Positions 1-6,644 of a stretch of DNA of 9,266 nt are shown one piece after another (the first letter of the stretch is position 1; each line of letters opens with the position of its first letter). The notes under the pieces were generated by a model. It was not told the origin of the DNA. It did no database searches and saw only the letters and a program-made list of their open reading frames with translations. Origin of the DNA: Caulobacter segnis (GTDB lineage Bacteria > Pseudomonadota > Alphaproteobacteria > Caulobacterales > Caulobacteraceae); assembly GCF_003243465.1 (NCBI RefSeq), contig NZ_QFQZ01000119.1, positions 1-9,266 on the forward strand, in the 5' to 3' direction. A program made the translations under genes and the position numbers.

Positions 1-8
1 CCCCTGAA

Positions 9-57
9 GGCTTTCGGAAGCCGGCCCTCAGCGCCGGCCGCAGACCCCGTGCACGGG
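9..57. repeat. Cluster of short inverted repeats at left edge
   Basis: Three symmetrical elements follow one another. A GGCTT/AAGCC stem with a TCGG tetraloop lies at 9-22. A CCGGC/GCCGG stem with a 7-base loop lies at 21-37. A perfect 12-base palindrome, CCCGTGCACGGG, lies at 46-57. The first resembles the stem of a rho-independent terminator but has no T-run after it. The cluster could be the end of an upstream transcription unit or the edge of the accessory block. The symmetry is seen directly; any role is inference. Confidence 0.4.
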
Positions 58-89
58 CCAGCATCCGAAACCCTCAACACTAACTGACG

Positions 90-281
90 TTGGCTTCCAT
101 CCGCGAAGCGGTCCTTGGGCCGCTAGTGCAGATGGTAACATCGGCATGCAAGGCGCGCACGCCGTTCGCTGTTGCCAATTTTGGGCTTGGGCTTACGCAA
201 GCTGAGGACGATCGAGACAACGTCGATCGCTTAAAAGCGGCATTAACACCTTGGAAGCCATGCTACGATGGCGACTGGTAG
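90..281 (+). CDS. Doubtful small ORF upstream of ietA-like gene
   Basis: This 63-codon open frame would start at TTG 90; GTG 126 or ATG 132 are alternatives, the last giving 49 residues. No family is recognised and no clear ribosome binding site precedes any of these starts. The product would have an Asp-rich stretch (AEDDRDNVD) and end in YDGDW. It lies in the same frame as the ATPase gene, separated only by its TAG stop (279-281) and five sense codons. The ATPase's own N-terminus looks complete from 297, so this is unlikely to be a lost extension. It may be a leader ORF, a gene remnant or chance. Confidence 0.2.
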   Translation: MASIREAVLGPLVQMVTSACKARTPFAVANFGLGLTQAEDDRDNVDRLKAALTPWKPCYDGDW

Positions 282-296
282 AAACGACTCAAGCCC

Positions 297-1307
297 ATGC
301 CCGCTGCAAAACAGGTGATCGCTATGCTCGCGGGCCATCTCGATGGCGACAGTGAGCAGGTGCGTACGATCGCGTTGCAGATCGCTGCGGCCGAGGCCCG
401 CCAGGGGCACTTGAAGACGGCCGAGGCGATGAAGAAGTTGCTTGCCCGTCCCCTCCCTGATCGGCCGCCGACAACGGCGAAGCCGGCCGGTACAACGCTG
501 CTGACCAAGGCGCGCAGCGAACTGGAAGACCTAGTCACCGTCGCCTCACCCCGGGCTCGGCTTTCAGAGATGACCCTCGCCGCGCCGGTGCGCGAGCGGC
601 TCGATCGCATGGTTCGACAGCAGACGGCGCGCGGCCGGCTGCGGGAGCACGATCTGCGCCCAGGGGCCAAGCTCCTGTTGGTCGGACCGCCCGGTTCGGG
701 CAAGACCTTGACCGCCAGCGCCTTGGCTGGGGAGCTGCACCTGCCCTTGTTCACCATCCGGCTGGAGGCGGTGATCACGCGCTTTCTGGGCGAAAGCGCC
801 GGTAAACTGCGCATGGTGTTCGATCAGATCGCTCAAATGCGTGGCGTCTATTTGTTCGACGAATTCGACGCGATAGGCGGCAAGCGTTCGGCCACGAACG
901 ATGTCGGCGAGGCTCGCCGGATCCTCAACTCCTTCCTCCAATTCCTGGAGGAACCCAACGCCACTGACAGCCTAATAGTCGCGGCGACCAATCACCCCGA
1001 ACTTTTGGATCGCGCCCTCGTGCGGCGCTTCGACGAGATCATTGAATACGGCCTACCCGACGTCGACGGTGTACGCGACATCGTCAAGCGACGCTTGGCC
1101 GGACGCGCAGGCCGGGGCCTGAACTGGGCGCGCATTGGAGAGGCTGCCCAAGGCCTCAGCCAGGGCGAGGTCTCGCGCGCCGTCGAAGAAGCCCTTCGCG
1201 AGTCGATACTAGCCGAACGCAAGACGGTCGACCAAGCGGGTCTGACGGCCGCGCTTGACGCGCGTCGAGCGATGCGCGAAGCCGTGGCTGACTTGTTCAA
1301 CGAATAA
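297..1307 (+). CDS. ietA: AAA+ ATPase, IetA-like (defence/antitoxin partner of the S8 protease)
   Basis: This is a 336-residue cytoplasmic AAA+ ATPase. The N-terminal ~70 residues are a helical region (roughly 4-50) typical of ATPases paired with subtilases, then a linker, then one AAA core. Visible motifs are Walker A GPPGSGKT (130-137), a pore-loop-like RFLGES (162-167), Walker B YLFDEFDAIG (185-194), sensor 1 AATN (229-232), an arginine-finger region RALVRRFD (239-246), and a sensor-2/lid helix near 287-301. All catalytic residues look intact. ATG 297 is the first Met after an in-frame stop at 279-281; Met10 (324) is a possible alternative. The protease gene follows after 44 bases on the same strand, indicating an operon. 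In the Ti-plasmid IetAS pair the ATPase is the antitoxin and the protease the toxin; the pair also gives phage resistance. The functional assignment rests on domain pairing and order. A/T-ending codons are more frequent than in rnhB or ccrM, which fits acquired DNA. Confidence 0.8.
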   Translation: MPAAKQVIAMLAGHLDGDSEQVRTIALQIAAAEARQGHLKTAEAMKKLLARPLPDRPPTTAKPAGTTLLTKARSELEDLVTVASPRARLSEMTLAAPVRERLDRMVRQQTARGRLREHDLRPGAKLLLVGPPGSGKTLTASALAGELHLPLFTIRLEAVITRFLGESAGKLRMVFDQIAQMRGVYLFDEFDAIGGKRSATNDVGEARRILNSFLQFLEEPNATDSLIVAATNHPELLDRALVRRFDEIIEYGLPDVDGVRDIVKRRLAGRAGRGLNWARIGEAAQGLSQGEVSRAVEEALRESILAERKTVDQAGLTAALDARRAMREAVADLFNE

Positions 1308-1351
1308 GTGCAGCTTACTCGGGATTCGCCTCGTCGCCCGGGATCTGCCGT

Positions 1352-3823
1352 TTGCTTCGACCTCACCTCCGCATCGATAGCTTCGCTCGTGAGGCCCCGT
1401 ATCGTCGTCCCAAGGGCGGTGGCGCGGGTCAACGGGACTATGGTCGCGCATTCGGCGCGCACGCCGAGGCACTCAAGCGTGATCTCGCCACCGCGTGGGC
1501 CGGCGCCGACAGCCTGCTGGCCGCGCGCGACGAGGTGGTGGGCGAGCCAGGCACCTACGTCGCCTTTTCCACCGCGGTCGACGCACCGCTGCCAAACCTA
1601 GAGTGGAGGCGCGACGGATTGCGTCTGGCCGCCGCCCAACGCGATGCCGACGGCCGTGCCGCCGGAACGATCTTCGTGCCCGACGCCGCGCGCGGCTTCC
1701 TTGAGGACAAGCTGACCGGCTACGGCACACGCCAAACCGCCAAGGGTCGCCCGGAGAACGAGTCGCGGTTTTCACCTGTCGATCGGTTCGCCGCCGCGCG
1801 GCTGGAAAACCTCTGGGTTGATACCCGGGCGCTACCCCGCGGTCCTGATCCGGAATGGTGGGAGTGCTGGTGTTGGCCCGACCGTCTTCACAATTTCGAG
1901 GATAAGGCGCGTGCCCTGGGCCTTCCAGTGTCCGCCGATCGCCTGCTGTTTCCCGAGCGGACAGTAACCTATGTCCACGCTACCGAGTCGGCGATCAGCC
2001 GCCTAGTCAGTGGTTCGGACGCGGTGGCCGAACTGCGCCTAGGGCGGGACACCGCCGCCTTCTTCACCGGCTCAGCGCGCGCCGACCAGGATGGCTGGAT
2101 CGCCGCCTTCCTGGAGCTAATTGAAGATGGGCGGGGCGGCGATGCTCCGGCCGTCTGCTTGCTCGACACCGGCGTCAATCGCGCGCACCCGCTGTTGTCG
2201 ACCTTTCTCGCTGCCGGCGATCTCCATGCCGTCCATGAGGCGTGGGGCGTCGACGATCAGGTCGGGCATGGGACGGAATTGGCCGGTCTGGCGCTGTATG
2301 GTGATCTCACCCACGCGCTGCAGGGGACTGCGCGCGCGATGCTACGCGTGAGTCTGGAATCGGTGAAGCTCCTACCGCCGGAGGGCTTTCCGCCCAATGC
2401 GCCGGCCAATCTCGGTTTGGTGACCCAGCAAGCCGTCGCCTTACCGGAAATCGCCGCGCCGCGCCGCCCCCGCGTCTTTTGTTTGGCGCTAGGTCAGAGC
2501 GACGTCAGCGGCCCCCGCGCATCGAGCTGGAGTGCCGCCATTGACCAGTCCGCCGCTGATGCGAGCGTCGACAAGATTGCCGATCGTCATCGGCGTCTGT
2601 TCGTGATCGCCGCCGGCAATGTTCCCGACGGTCTGGACGAGGCGGCGATGGAGGACTGGGACAGCCACGAGGTGGAAGATCCTGGGCAGGCCTGGAACGC
2701 TCTGACGGTGGGCGGCGTCACTCAGAAGACGAGGATTTCGGAGCGAGACCGAGACCACTGGCGCACGGCTGTCGGCGTTGATGCGCTCAGCCCCTACAGC
2801 AAGGTGTCGGCCGCCTGGGCTCGGGGCGTTGCGCCAGTCAAGCCCGAGATCTTGCTCGAAGCTGGCAACCGGGCGGTCGATCCCGCCGACCTCAGCCACT
2901 GGAGCGGGTTGGACTCGCTGTCTCTACTCACGACCGGCCACGCGGTGACGACCGCGCCGCTCAGCATCTCGTGGGCCACGAGCGCCGCTGCGGCCCAAGC
3001 TGCGGGAATGGCCGCCGAACTCATGGCCGACGACCCCGACTATTGGCCCGAGACGGTTCGAGCCCTGCTGGTGCATAGCGCGCAGTGGACATCGCCAATG
3101 CTGGCCCAGTTCAAGGCGCTAGCCTCCAAGGCGGACCGCATGCGGCTGGCCCGGCGGGTGGGGTACGGCCGCGCCGATCTGGAACGGGCGCGTCGCTCGA
3201 GAGCCGCTAGCTTGGCCCTGCTGGCACAAGCCAGCGTCCAGCCGTTCGTCAAGGATGGCTCCAGTGTGCGCATGAACGCCTATCACACCTATGAACTGCC
3301 CTGGCCGCGCGCAGCACTGGCGATCCTGGCCGAGCGGGACGTAAGACTGCGCGTCACCTTGTCCTACTTCGTCGATCCCAATCCCAGCGCAGACGCGCCC
3401 CTGGCACCGGCTCGCTATCGCTCCTTTGGCCTGAGGTTCGATTTGCGCAAGCGCGGCGAGTCCGTTTCGACCTTTCAGAAGCGCATCAACGATCTGGCCG
3501 AGACACCCGATGAGGACCTCGATCTTGTCGAACCCGATGCGGCCCGTCTGTTCGGCGCCAAGTCGGTGTCAGCCGGATCCCTGCACACCGACGAGTGGCG
3601 ATGCGCGGCGGCGGACCTCATCGACCGCGACCGCCTCGCCGTCTACCCAGTGGGCGGATGGTGGAAGGCCTCGCGCCGGCCTGAGATCTGCAATCGCGCG
3701 GCGCGCTACAGTCTGGTGGTGACCCTCGACGCCGGCGAGGCCGACATCGACCTCTATGCCGAGATAGAGCAGTTGATCGCCGCTCGGATTGCGGCTGAGG
3801 CTAGTGTCAATATTGCAAGATAG
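1352..3823 (+). CDS. ietS: Subtilisin-like (S8) serine protease, IetS-like toxin/effector
   Basis: This 823-residue protein has a subtilase domain at roughly 264-615. The catalytic residues are D272 (LLDTGV), H306 (GHGTE) and S544 (ATSAAAA), with oxyanion N423 (AAGN), so it should be active. The serine motif differs from the usual GTSxAxP: Ala replaces both Gly and Pro. About 260 residues precede the domain, opening with an RPHL...FAREAPYRRPKGGG segment typical of ATPase-paired subtilases, and a ~200-residue C-terminal region follows. No signal peptide or membrane segment is seen, so it should act in the cytoplasm. The frame opens only at 1292, after a TGA at 1289-1291, and holds no ATG or GTG before TTG 1352; family-like sequence begins right there, so TTG is the likely start. 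It is probably co-transcribed with the ATPase, which may recognise substrates for it or restrain it. The target protein is unknown. Confidence 0.8.
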   Translation: MLRPHLRIDSFAREAPYRRPKGGGAGQRDYGRAFGAHAEALKRDLATAWAGADSLLAARDEVVGEPGTYVAFSTAVDAPLPNLEWRRDGLRLAAAQRDADGRAAGTIFVPDAARGFLEDKLTGYGTRQTAKGRPENESRFSPVDRFAAARLENLWVDTRALPRGPDPEWWECWCWPDRLHNFEDKARALGLPVSADRLLFPERTVTYVHATESAISRLVSGSDAVAELRLGRDTAAFFTGSARADQDGWIAAFLELIEDGRGGDAPAVCLLDTGVNRAHPLLSTFLAAGDLHAVHEAWGVDDQVGHGTELAGLALYGDLTHALQGTARAMLRVSLESVKLLPPEGFPPNAPANLGLVTQQAVALPEIAAPRRPRVFCLALGQSDVSGPRASSWSAAIDQSAADASVDKIADRHRRLFVIAAGNVPDGLDEAAMEDWDSHEVEDPGQAWNALTVGGVTQKTRISERDRDHWRTAVGVDALSPYSKVSAAWARGVAPVKPEILLEAGNRAVDPADLSHWSGLDSLSLLTTGHAVTTAPLSISWATSAAAAQAAGMAAELMADDPDYWPETVRALLVHSAQWTSPMLAQFKALASKADRMRLARRVGYGRADLERARRSRAASLALLAQASVQPFVKDGSSVRMNAYHTYELPWPRAALAILAERDVRLRVTLSYFVDPNPSADAPLAPARYRSFGLRFDLRKRGESVSTFQKRINDLAETPDEDLDLVEPDAARLFGAKSVSAGSLHTDEWRCAAADLIDRDRLAVYPVGGWWKASRRPEICNRAARYSLVVTLDAGEADIDLYAEIEQLIAARIAAEASVNIAR

Positions 3824-4177
3824 GCCGCGTCAGCGACTCCATCGGCTTAGAGGCGGCGCTCTGCCGTTCGCATCTGTCTGGCTATGGCGCGACCTTCTGG
3901 ATAGAGGAGGATTTTGAACAACACCTTAGCCGCGCCCCATCGAGCGCGCACTCGATCATCGCTGAGCAACAACCTGGGTCGTGTCCGGAACACGTCATCG
4001 ACGACACCTCAGGATGGCCCCTGTCGGGTATGAGTCACCCCAAGCACTTTGCGTCGGAAACTTGAAGCTTCGAAACGAGGGTCGGTCATCGCCTCCTGCG
4101 CTCATCCGGGAACCCGGGCCCCGGCGTTCGCCAGGCGGCCGGCCTAACGTGCAGTCCCCTCAGGGCCGCTCGCCGCC
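3824..4177. other. Gap between converging ietS-like and luxR-type genes; no convincing gene
   Basis: About 350 bases with no supported gene. The longest notable open frame runs from 3805 to a TGA at 4063-4065 on the plus strand (87 codons). It has no ATG, GTG or TTG near its beginning, so at best it is the 3' remnant of a disrupted gene. Its peptide contains GYGATFWIEEDFEQHL, which I do not recognise. A strong GAGGAGGA (3904-3911) sits only two bases before a TTG (3914), too close for normal initiation of the 39-codon ORF there. GANTC sites occur at 3835-3839 and 4032-4036. No T-tailed hairpin terminator was found. The stretch may be the right edge of the accessory block. Confidence 0.5.
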
Positions 4178-4699
4178 CTAACCCTCGCCCGGCGCCGAAG
4201 TCCCCCCGTCGCCCGTCTCCACCAGATCCTCCACGAACAGCGCCATCAGCGCCGATTGCGAGCGCACCCCCGCCTTGGCGTAGACGCGGGTCAGCTGGGC
4301 GCGGACGGTGCCGGGGGCCGCGCCGCGCAGGGTGGCGATCTCGGCGACGTCGCAGCCCTTGAGCGCGAACAGGGCGACATCGGCCTCGGCCGCCGTCAGG
4401 GTCCATTCGGCGAAGCGCAGCCGCATGAGATCGGCCAGGGCTCCCTTGGCGGCGGCGACGGCGGCCTCGTCCTGGCGGGCGCGCAAGACGAGCCAGCGCA
4501 CCTGGGCCGCGCCGAACAGCACGCCGGCCAGCAGGGCCAGGGACGCCCCGGCCTCGGCCGCCAGGTGAGGGCCCAGGCCGCCGGCGCGCGCGTCGCCGAC
4601 GACGTCGACCAGGAAGAACAGGGTCGCGGCCAGCTGCAGGATCACGATGACCGCGATCACCGTGATCCTGCGCTCCAGAGCTCGCCGCCGCTTGTTCAT
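4178..4699 (-). CDS. Membrane-anchored LuxR-type HTH transcriptional regulator
   Basis: This 173-residue protein has two predicted membrane helices at about 11-35 and 52-72 and a C-terminal LuxR/GerE-type helix-turn-helix at about 98-158. The HTH shows LTAAEADVALFALKG, then the VAEIATLRGAAPGTVRAQLTR core and the KAGVRSQSAL ending usual for the family. There is no receiver or autoinducer domain, so input probably comes through the membrane helices or a partner. A basic N-terminus (KRRRALERR) places both termini, including the DNA-binding domain, in the cytoplasm. The gene starts 10 bases after the cytochrome b gene stops, so the two are likely co-transcribed and the cytochrome or its redox state may be the signal; that is inference. 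The targets are unknown; the operon itself is the first candidate. Confidence 0.75.
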   Translation of the reverse strand: MNKRRRALERRITVIAVIVILQLAATLFFLVDVVGDARAGGLGPHLAAEAGASLALLAGVLFGAAQVRWLVLRARQDEAAVAAAKGALADLMRLRFAEWTLTAAEADVALFALKGCDVAEIATLRGAAPGTVRAQLTRVYAKAGVRSQSALMALFVEDLVETGDGGTSAPGEG

Positions 4700-4709
4700 G
4701 CGCTGAGGC

Positions 4710-5342
4710 TTAGCGCCGCCCGGGCAGCATCGCCAGGACGATCCGCCGGCCGCTGCGCCGCGTCTCGAAGACGACGCCGGCGATGTGCAGCACGATCAGG
4801 ACATAGAGCAGGTTGACGGCGGTCTCGTGGACCTCGGCCAGGGGCCCCTCCTCACGCTCGCCGCCGCCTTCGCGTGCCGCCTCGCGGGCCTCCTCGCGTT
4901 CGTCCTCGTCGCGCTCGAGGCGCTGGGCCGCCGCCGGGGGCGCGACGCCGGGCCGACCTTCGGGCCTCGCCGGAGCGCTGGCCATCAGCACGCCGGTGAC
5001 GACGATGACCGCGAGCACGCTCCAGATCGCATAGACCATCAGGGCGCCCAGCGGATTGTGCGAGGCGTGCTCGGTGCGCTGGCCCGCCGCGATCTCGCGC
5101 AGGTGCGCCAGGGCGCGGCGGGGACTGGGCGGGAAGGCCGAGAACCGCGCCTCGGCCGGCCCGATGACGCCCCAGATCAGCCGCAGCGCCAGGGTGGCGG
5201 CCAGGGCGTAGCCGACCCAGACGTGCGGCCCCGAGCCTTCCTCGGTGACCAGGGCGTTGGCCAGGATGGCCGCCACGATGGTCCAGTGGGTCAGCTTGAC
5301 CACCGGATCCCAGCGGCGGGGCGGGGCCTCAGTCGCGGTCAT
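4710..5342 (-). CDS. Cytochrome b561-type diheme membrane protein
   Basis: This 210-residue inner-membrane protein belongs to the bacterial cytochrome b/b561 family, which passes electrons through two b hemes. It opens with WDPVVKLTHW and has four predicted helices near 17-34, 40-60, 99-121 and 174-193. Likely heme-ligand histidines are H19, H40, H172 and H186, all in family-like positions. An unusual Arg/Glu-rich segment at about 122-170 replaces the short loop normally joining helices 3 and 4. I chose the ATG at 5340-5342, which overlaps the end of the upstream 78-residue gene by 14 bases and follows an AAAAGG. A longer start at 5390 would add 16 basic residues that merely read the upstream gene's tail in another frame. 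Electron donor and acceptor cannot be told from sequence. Confidence 0.85.
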   Translation of the reverse strand: MTATEAPPRRWDPVVKLTHWTIVAAILANALVTEEGSGPHVWVGYALAATLALRLIWGVIGPAEARFSAFPPSPRRALAHLREIAAGQRTEHASHNPLGALMVYAIWSVLAVIVVTGVLMASAPARPEGRPGVAPPAAAQRLERDEDEREEAREAAREGGGEREEGPLAEVHETAVNLLYVLIVLHIAGVVFETRRSGRRIVLAMLPGRR

Positions 5343-5565
5343 GGCGGCGCGCCTTTTCCGGCTTCTCGTCGCGGTCCTCGCGCGCTTCACGCTCGCGGTC
5401 CTCGGCGCGACGAACGACCTCGGGCGGCTTGGCCTTGGGCGATACAGGCTTGGCGGCCTGGGCGGGGGCGACCTTCGGCGGCCTGGGCTTGGCCTCCTCG
5501 GCCAGGGCGGGCGCCGCCAGGGACAGGACCAGAAGGCTCGCGCCCAGGGTGGAGAGCTTTGTCAT
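5329..5565 (-). CDS. Small secreted or periplasmic highly charged protein
   Basis: This is a 78-residue protein of no family I recognise. Residues 1-22 form a clear Sec signal peptide (a Lys near the start, a Leu/Ala hydrophobic core, and an ALA|EEA cleavage site). The mature part has two halves: a Lys/Pro/Ala-rich stretch (about 25-50) and a tail of alternating acidic and basic residues (about 52-78) ending in RRHDRD. There is no Cys, so no heme c site, and the only His is near the end. A GGGAGA ribosome binding site (5572-5577) lies seven bases before the ATG. The gene overlaps the start of the cytochrome b gene, suggesting translational coupling and a shared role, perhaps as a periplasmic partner. 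Disorder is expected over most of the mature chain. Confidence 0.7.
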   Translation of the reverse strand: MTKLSTLGASLLVLSLAAPALAEEAKPRPPKVAPAQAAKPVSPKAKPPEVVRRAEDREREAREDRDEKPEKARRHDRD

Positions 5566-5571
5566 TTTCGG

Positions 5572-5577
5572 GTCTCC
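5572..5577 (-). promoter_or_regulatory. Ribosome binding site of the charged secreted protein
   Basis: On the minus strand GGGAGA lies seven bases upstream of the ATG at 5563-5565. It supports this start for the 78-residue protein. Confidence 0.6.
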
Positions 5578-5632
5578 CGTGCTGTTGACGAGAGAAGACC
5601 TGCGCCGCGCCCCGACGATCGGCCATTGGCCG

Positions 5633-5660
5633 GCGGCTTATGCGGACCGGGATAAGCCGC
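5633..5660. repeat. Inverted repeat upstream of the cytochrome b operon
   Basis: A perfect 8-base inverted repeat, GCGGCTTA at 5633-5640 and TAAGCCGC at 5653-5660, is separated by 12 bases. A second symmetric element, CGGCCATTGGCCG (5620-5632), abuts it. The pair lies 55-95 bases upstream of the charged-protein start and 31-73 bases past the stop of the GH16 gene. It could be an operator for the operon, for instance for the LuxR-type regulator encoded in it, or the GH16 transcription end. There is no T-run. Symmetry is observed; function is inferred. Confidence 0.4.
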
Positions 5661-5690
5661 TGCTTACGACCCCCAGCCCGCGGCCCGAGC

Positions 5691-6578
5691 CTATCTCTGG
5701 CTGACCCGCACCCAGTCGACCTCCATGGTCGCCGGCAGGGCCGACTCGTCGACGCCCTTGGCGTTGGCGCTCTCCGGCCAGCGGCCGCCGAAGGCCAGGT
5801 TGAGGATCAGGTGGAAGGGCTGGTCGAACGGCGCGGGGCCGGCCTCGGCGTCGTCGCGCTTCCAGTCCTTTTGGGTGACGCGGGCGTATTCGCGGCCGTC
5901 CACGAACCAGGCGATCGCCTCGGGCTTCCACTCGACGGCGTAGACGTGGAAGCCGTCGGGCGAGGCCGGGATGACCGTGCTCCCGCCCGCCTGCCGGTGG
6001 GCGCCGGCCGCGTCGCTCGCGAAGTGGATCGTGCCGAACACCCGGTTCTCGCGGCCGCCGTCGCAGGCCTCGCACGGCGCGCCGAGGTTCACCGTCTCGA
6101 GGATGTCGATCTCGCCGGACTTCGGCCAGCCGCCATAGGTCGACAGCTCCGGCATCATCCAGATGGCCGGCCACACGCCCTGGCCGCCCGGAACCCGCGC
6201 GCGGGCCTCGATGCGGCCATAGCGCCAGCTGGCCTTGCCCTGGGTGACGATCTTGCCGGAGGCGTAGTCGCCGGTCTTCATCGGCCCGGTCGGCCCGGCC
6301 CAGGGATTGGCCAGGCCCCGCGTCTTGCGCTTGACCACGGTCAGGCGAAGCAGGCCGTCCTTGACCGAGACGGTGTCGGGACTGGCGTCGTAGCACTGGC
6401 GCTCGTCATTGCCGCCGCCGCCGCAGTCGGCGGCCGGGGTCCAGCGGCTGGCGTCGAGCTTGTCGCCGTCGAACTCGTCGGCCCAGACCTGCCGCCAGCC
6501 GTCCGACTGGGCGAGGACGGCGGTCGGCGCGAGGGTCAGCGCCAGGACGAAGGCGAGGAGCGGTCGGGTGGCGGGCAT
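5691..6578 (-). CDS. Secreted glycoside hydrolase family 16 beta-glucanase
   Basis: This 295-residue GH16 enzyme most likely hydrolyses beta-1,3 or mixed-linked glucans (laminarinase/lichenase type). The catalytic signature GEIDILE is complete, giving E156 as nucleophile, D158 as the assisting residue and E161 as acid/base. Family features around it include WADEFDG near the N-terminus, the RIEARARVP and WPAIWMMP strands before the active site, and a closing MEVDWVRV strand. A signal peptide spans about 1-23 (cleavage VLA|QSD), so it is exported. The ATG at 6576-6578 places this signal peptide at the N-terminus; a longer start at 6638 would put 20 unlikely residues in front and run almost into rnhB. 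No carbohydrate-binding module, transporter or receptor gene is adjacent. Several Cys (for example in DCGGGG, RQCYD and the CEAC segment) may form disulfides in the periplasm. Exact glucan specificity cannot be read from sequence. Confidence 0.88.
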   Translation of the reverse strand: MPATRPLLAFVLALTLAPTAVLAQSDGWRQVWADEFDGDKLDASRWTPAADCGGGGNDERQCYDASPDTVSVKDGLLRLTVVKRKTRGLANPWAGPTGPMKTGDYASGKIVTQGKASWRYGRIEARARVPGGQGVWPAIWMMPELSTYGGWPKSGEIDILETVNLGAPCEACDGGRENRVFGTIHFASDAAGAHRQAGGSTVIPASPDGFHVYAVEWKPEAIAWFVDGREYARVTQKDWKRDDAEAGPAPFDQPFHLILNLAFGGRWPESANAKGVDESALPATMEVDWVRVSQR

Positions 6579-6644
6579 GGACGCAAGCCTAGTCGAGCGC
6601 GGCGGACATTCCCATCCCAGGCGAACCGGCTTAAACACCGCTCC
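6579..6644. promoter_or_regulatory. Divergent intergenic region, GH16 / rnhB
   Basis: These 66 bases separate the start codons of two divergent genes and must hold or overlap both promoters. I see no clear sigma-70 boxes and no good ribosome binding site for rnhB. Confidence 0.35.

Noticed and set aside
1..87. 28-codon open frame reaching in from the left edge and ending at TGA 85-87
   Set aside because: Could be the end of an upstream gene, but it covers the hairpins, is short and has no recognisable sequence.
263..814. 183-codon minus-strand frame opposite the ATPase N-terminal half
   Set aside because: Ser/Arg-rich shadow of the AAA gene, no start signal or domain.
3914..4033. 39-codon ORF after a strong AGGAGG
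   Set aside because: The Shine-Dalgarno-like run ends only two or three bases before the TTG, too close for normal initiation, and the peptide matches nothing I know.
4256..5588. Several plus-strand frames across the luxR-type and cytochrome b genes
   Set aside because: Antisense shadows: their translations are repetitive in Gly, Arg and Ala and lack domains, while the minus strand has heme ligands, membrane helices and an HTH.
5638..6396. 252-codon minus-strand frame overlapping GH16
   Set aside because: Shifted reading of the GH16 gene, Arg/Gly-rich and without any family signature.
5640..6644. Long plus-strand extension of the rnhB frame, antisense to the GH16 gene
   Set aside because: Low-complexity Arg/Ala/Gly/Val translation typical of a shadow frame; the GH16 gene on the other strand has its full catalytic motif and signal peptide.
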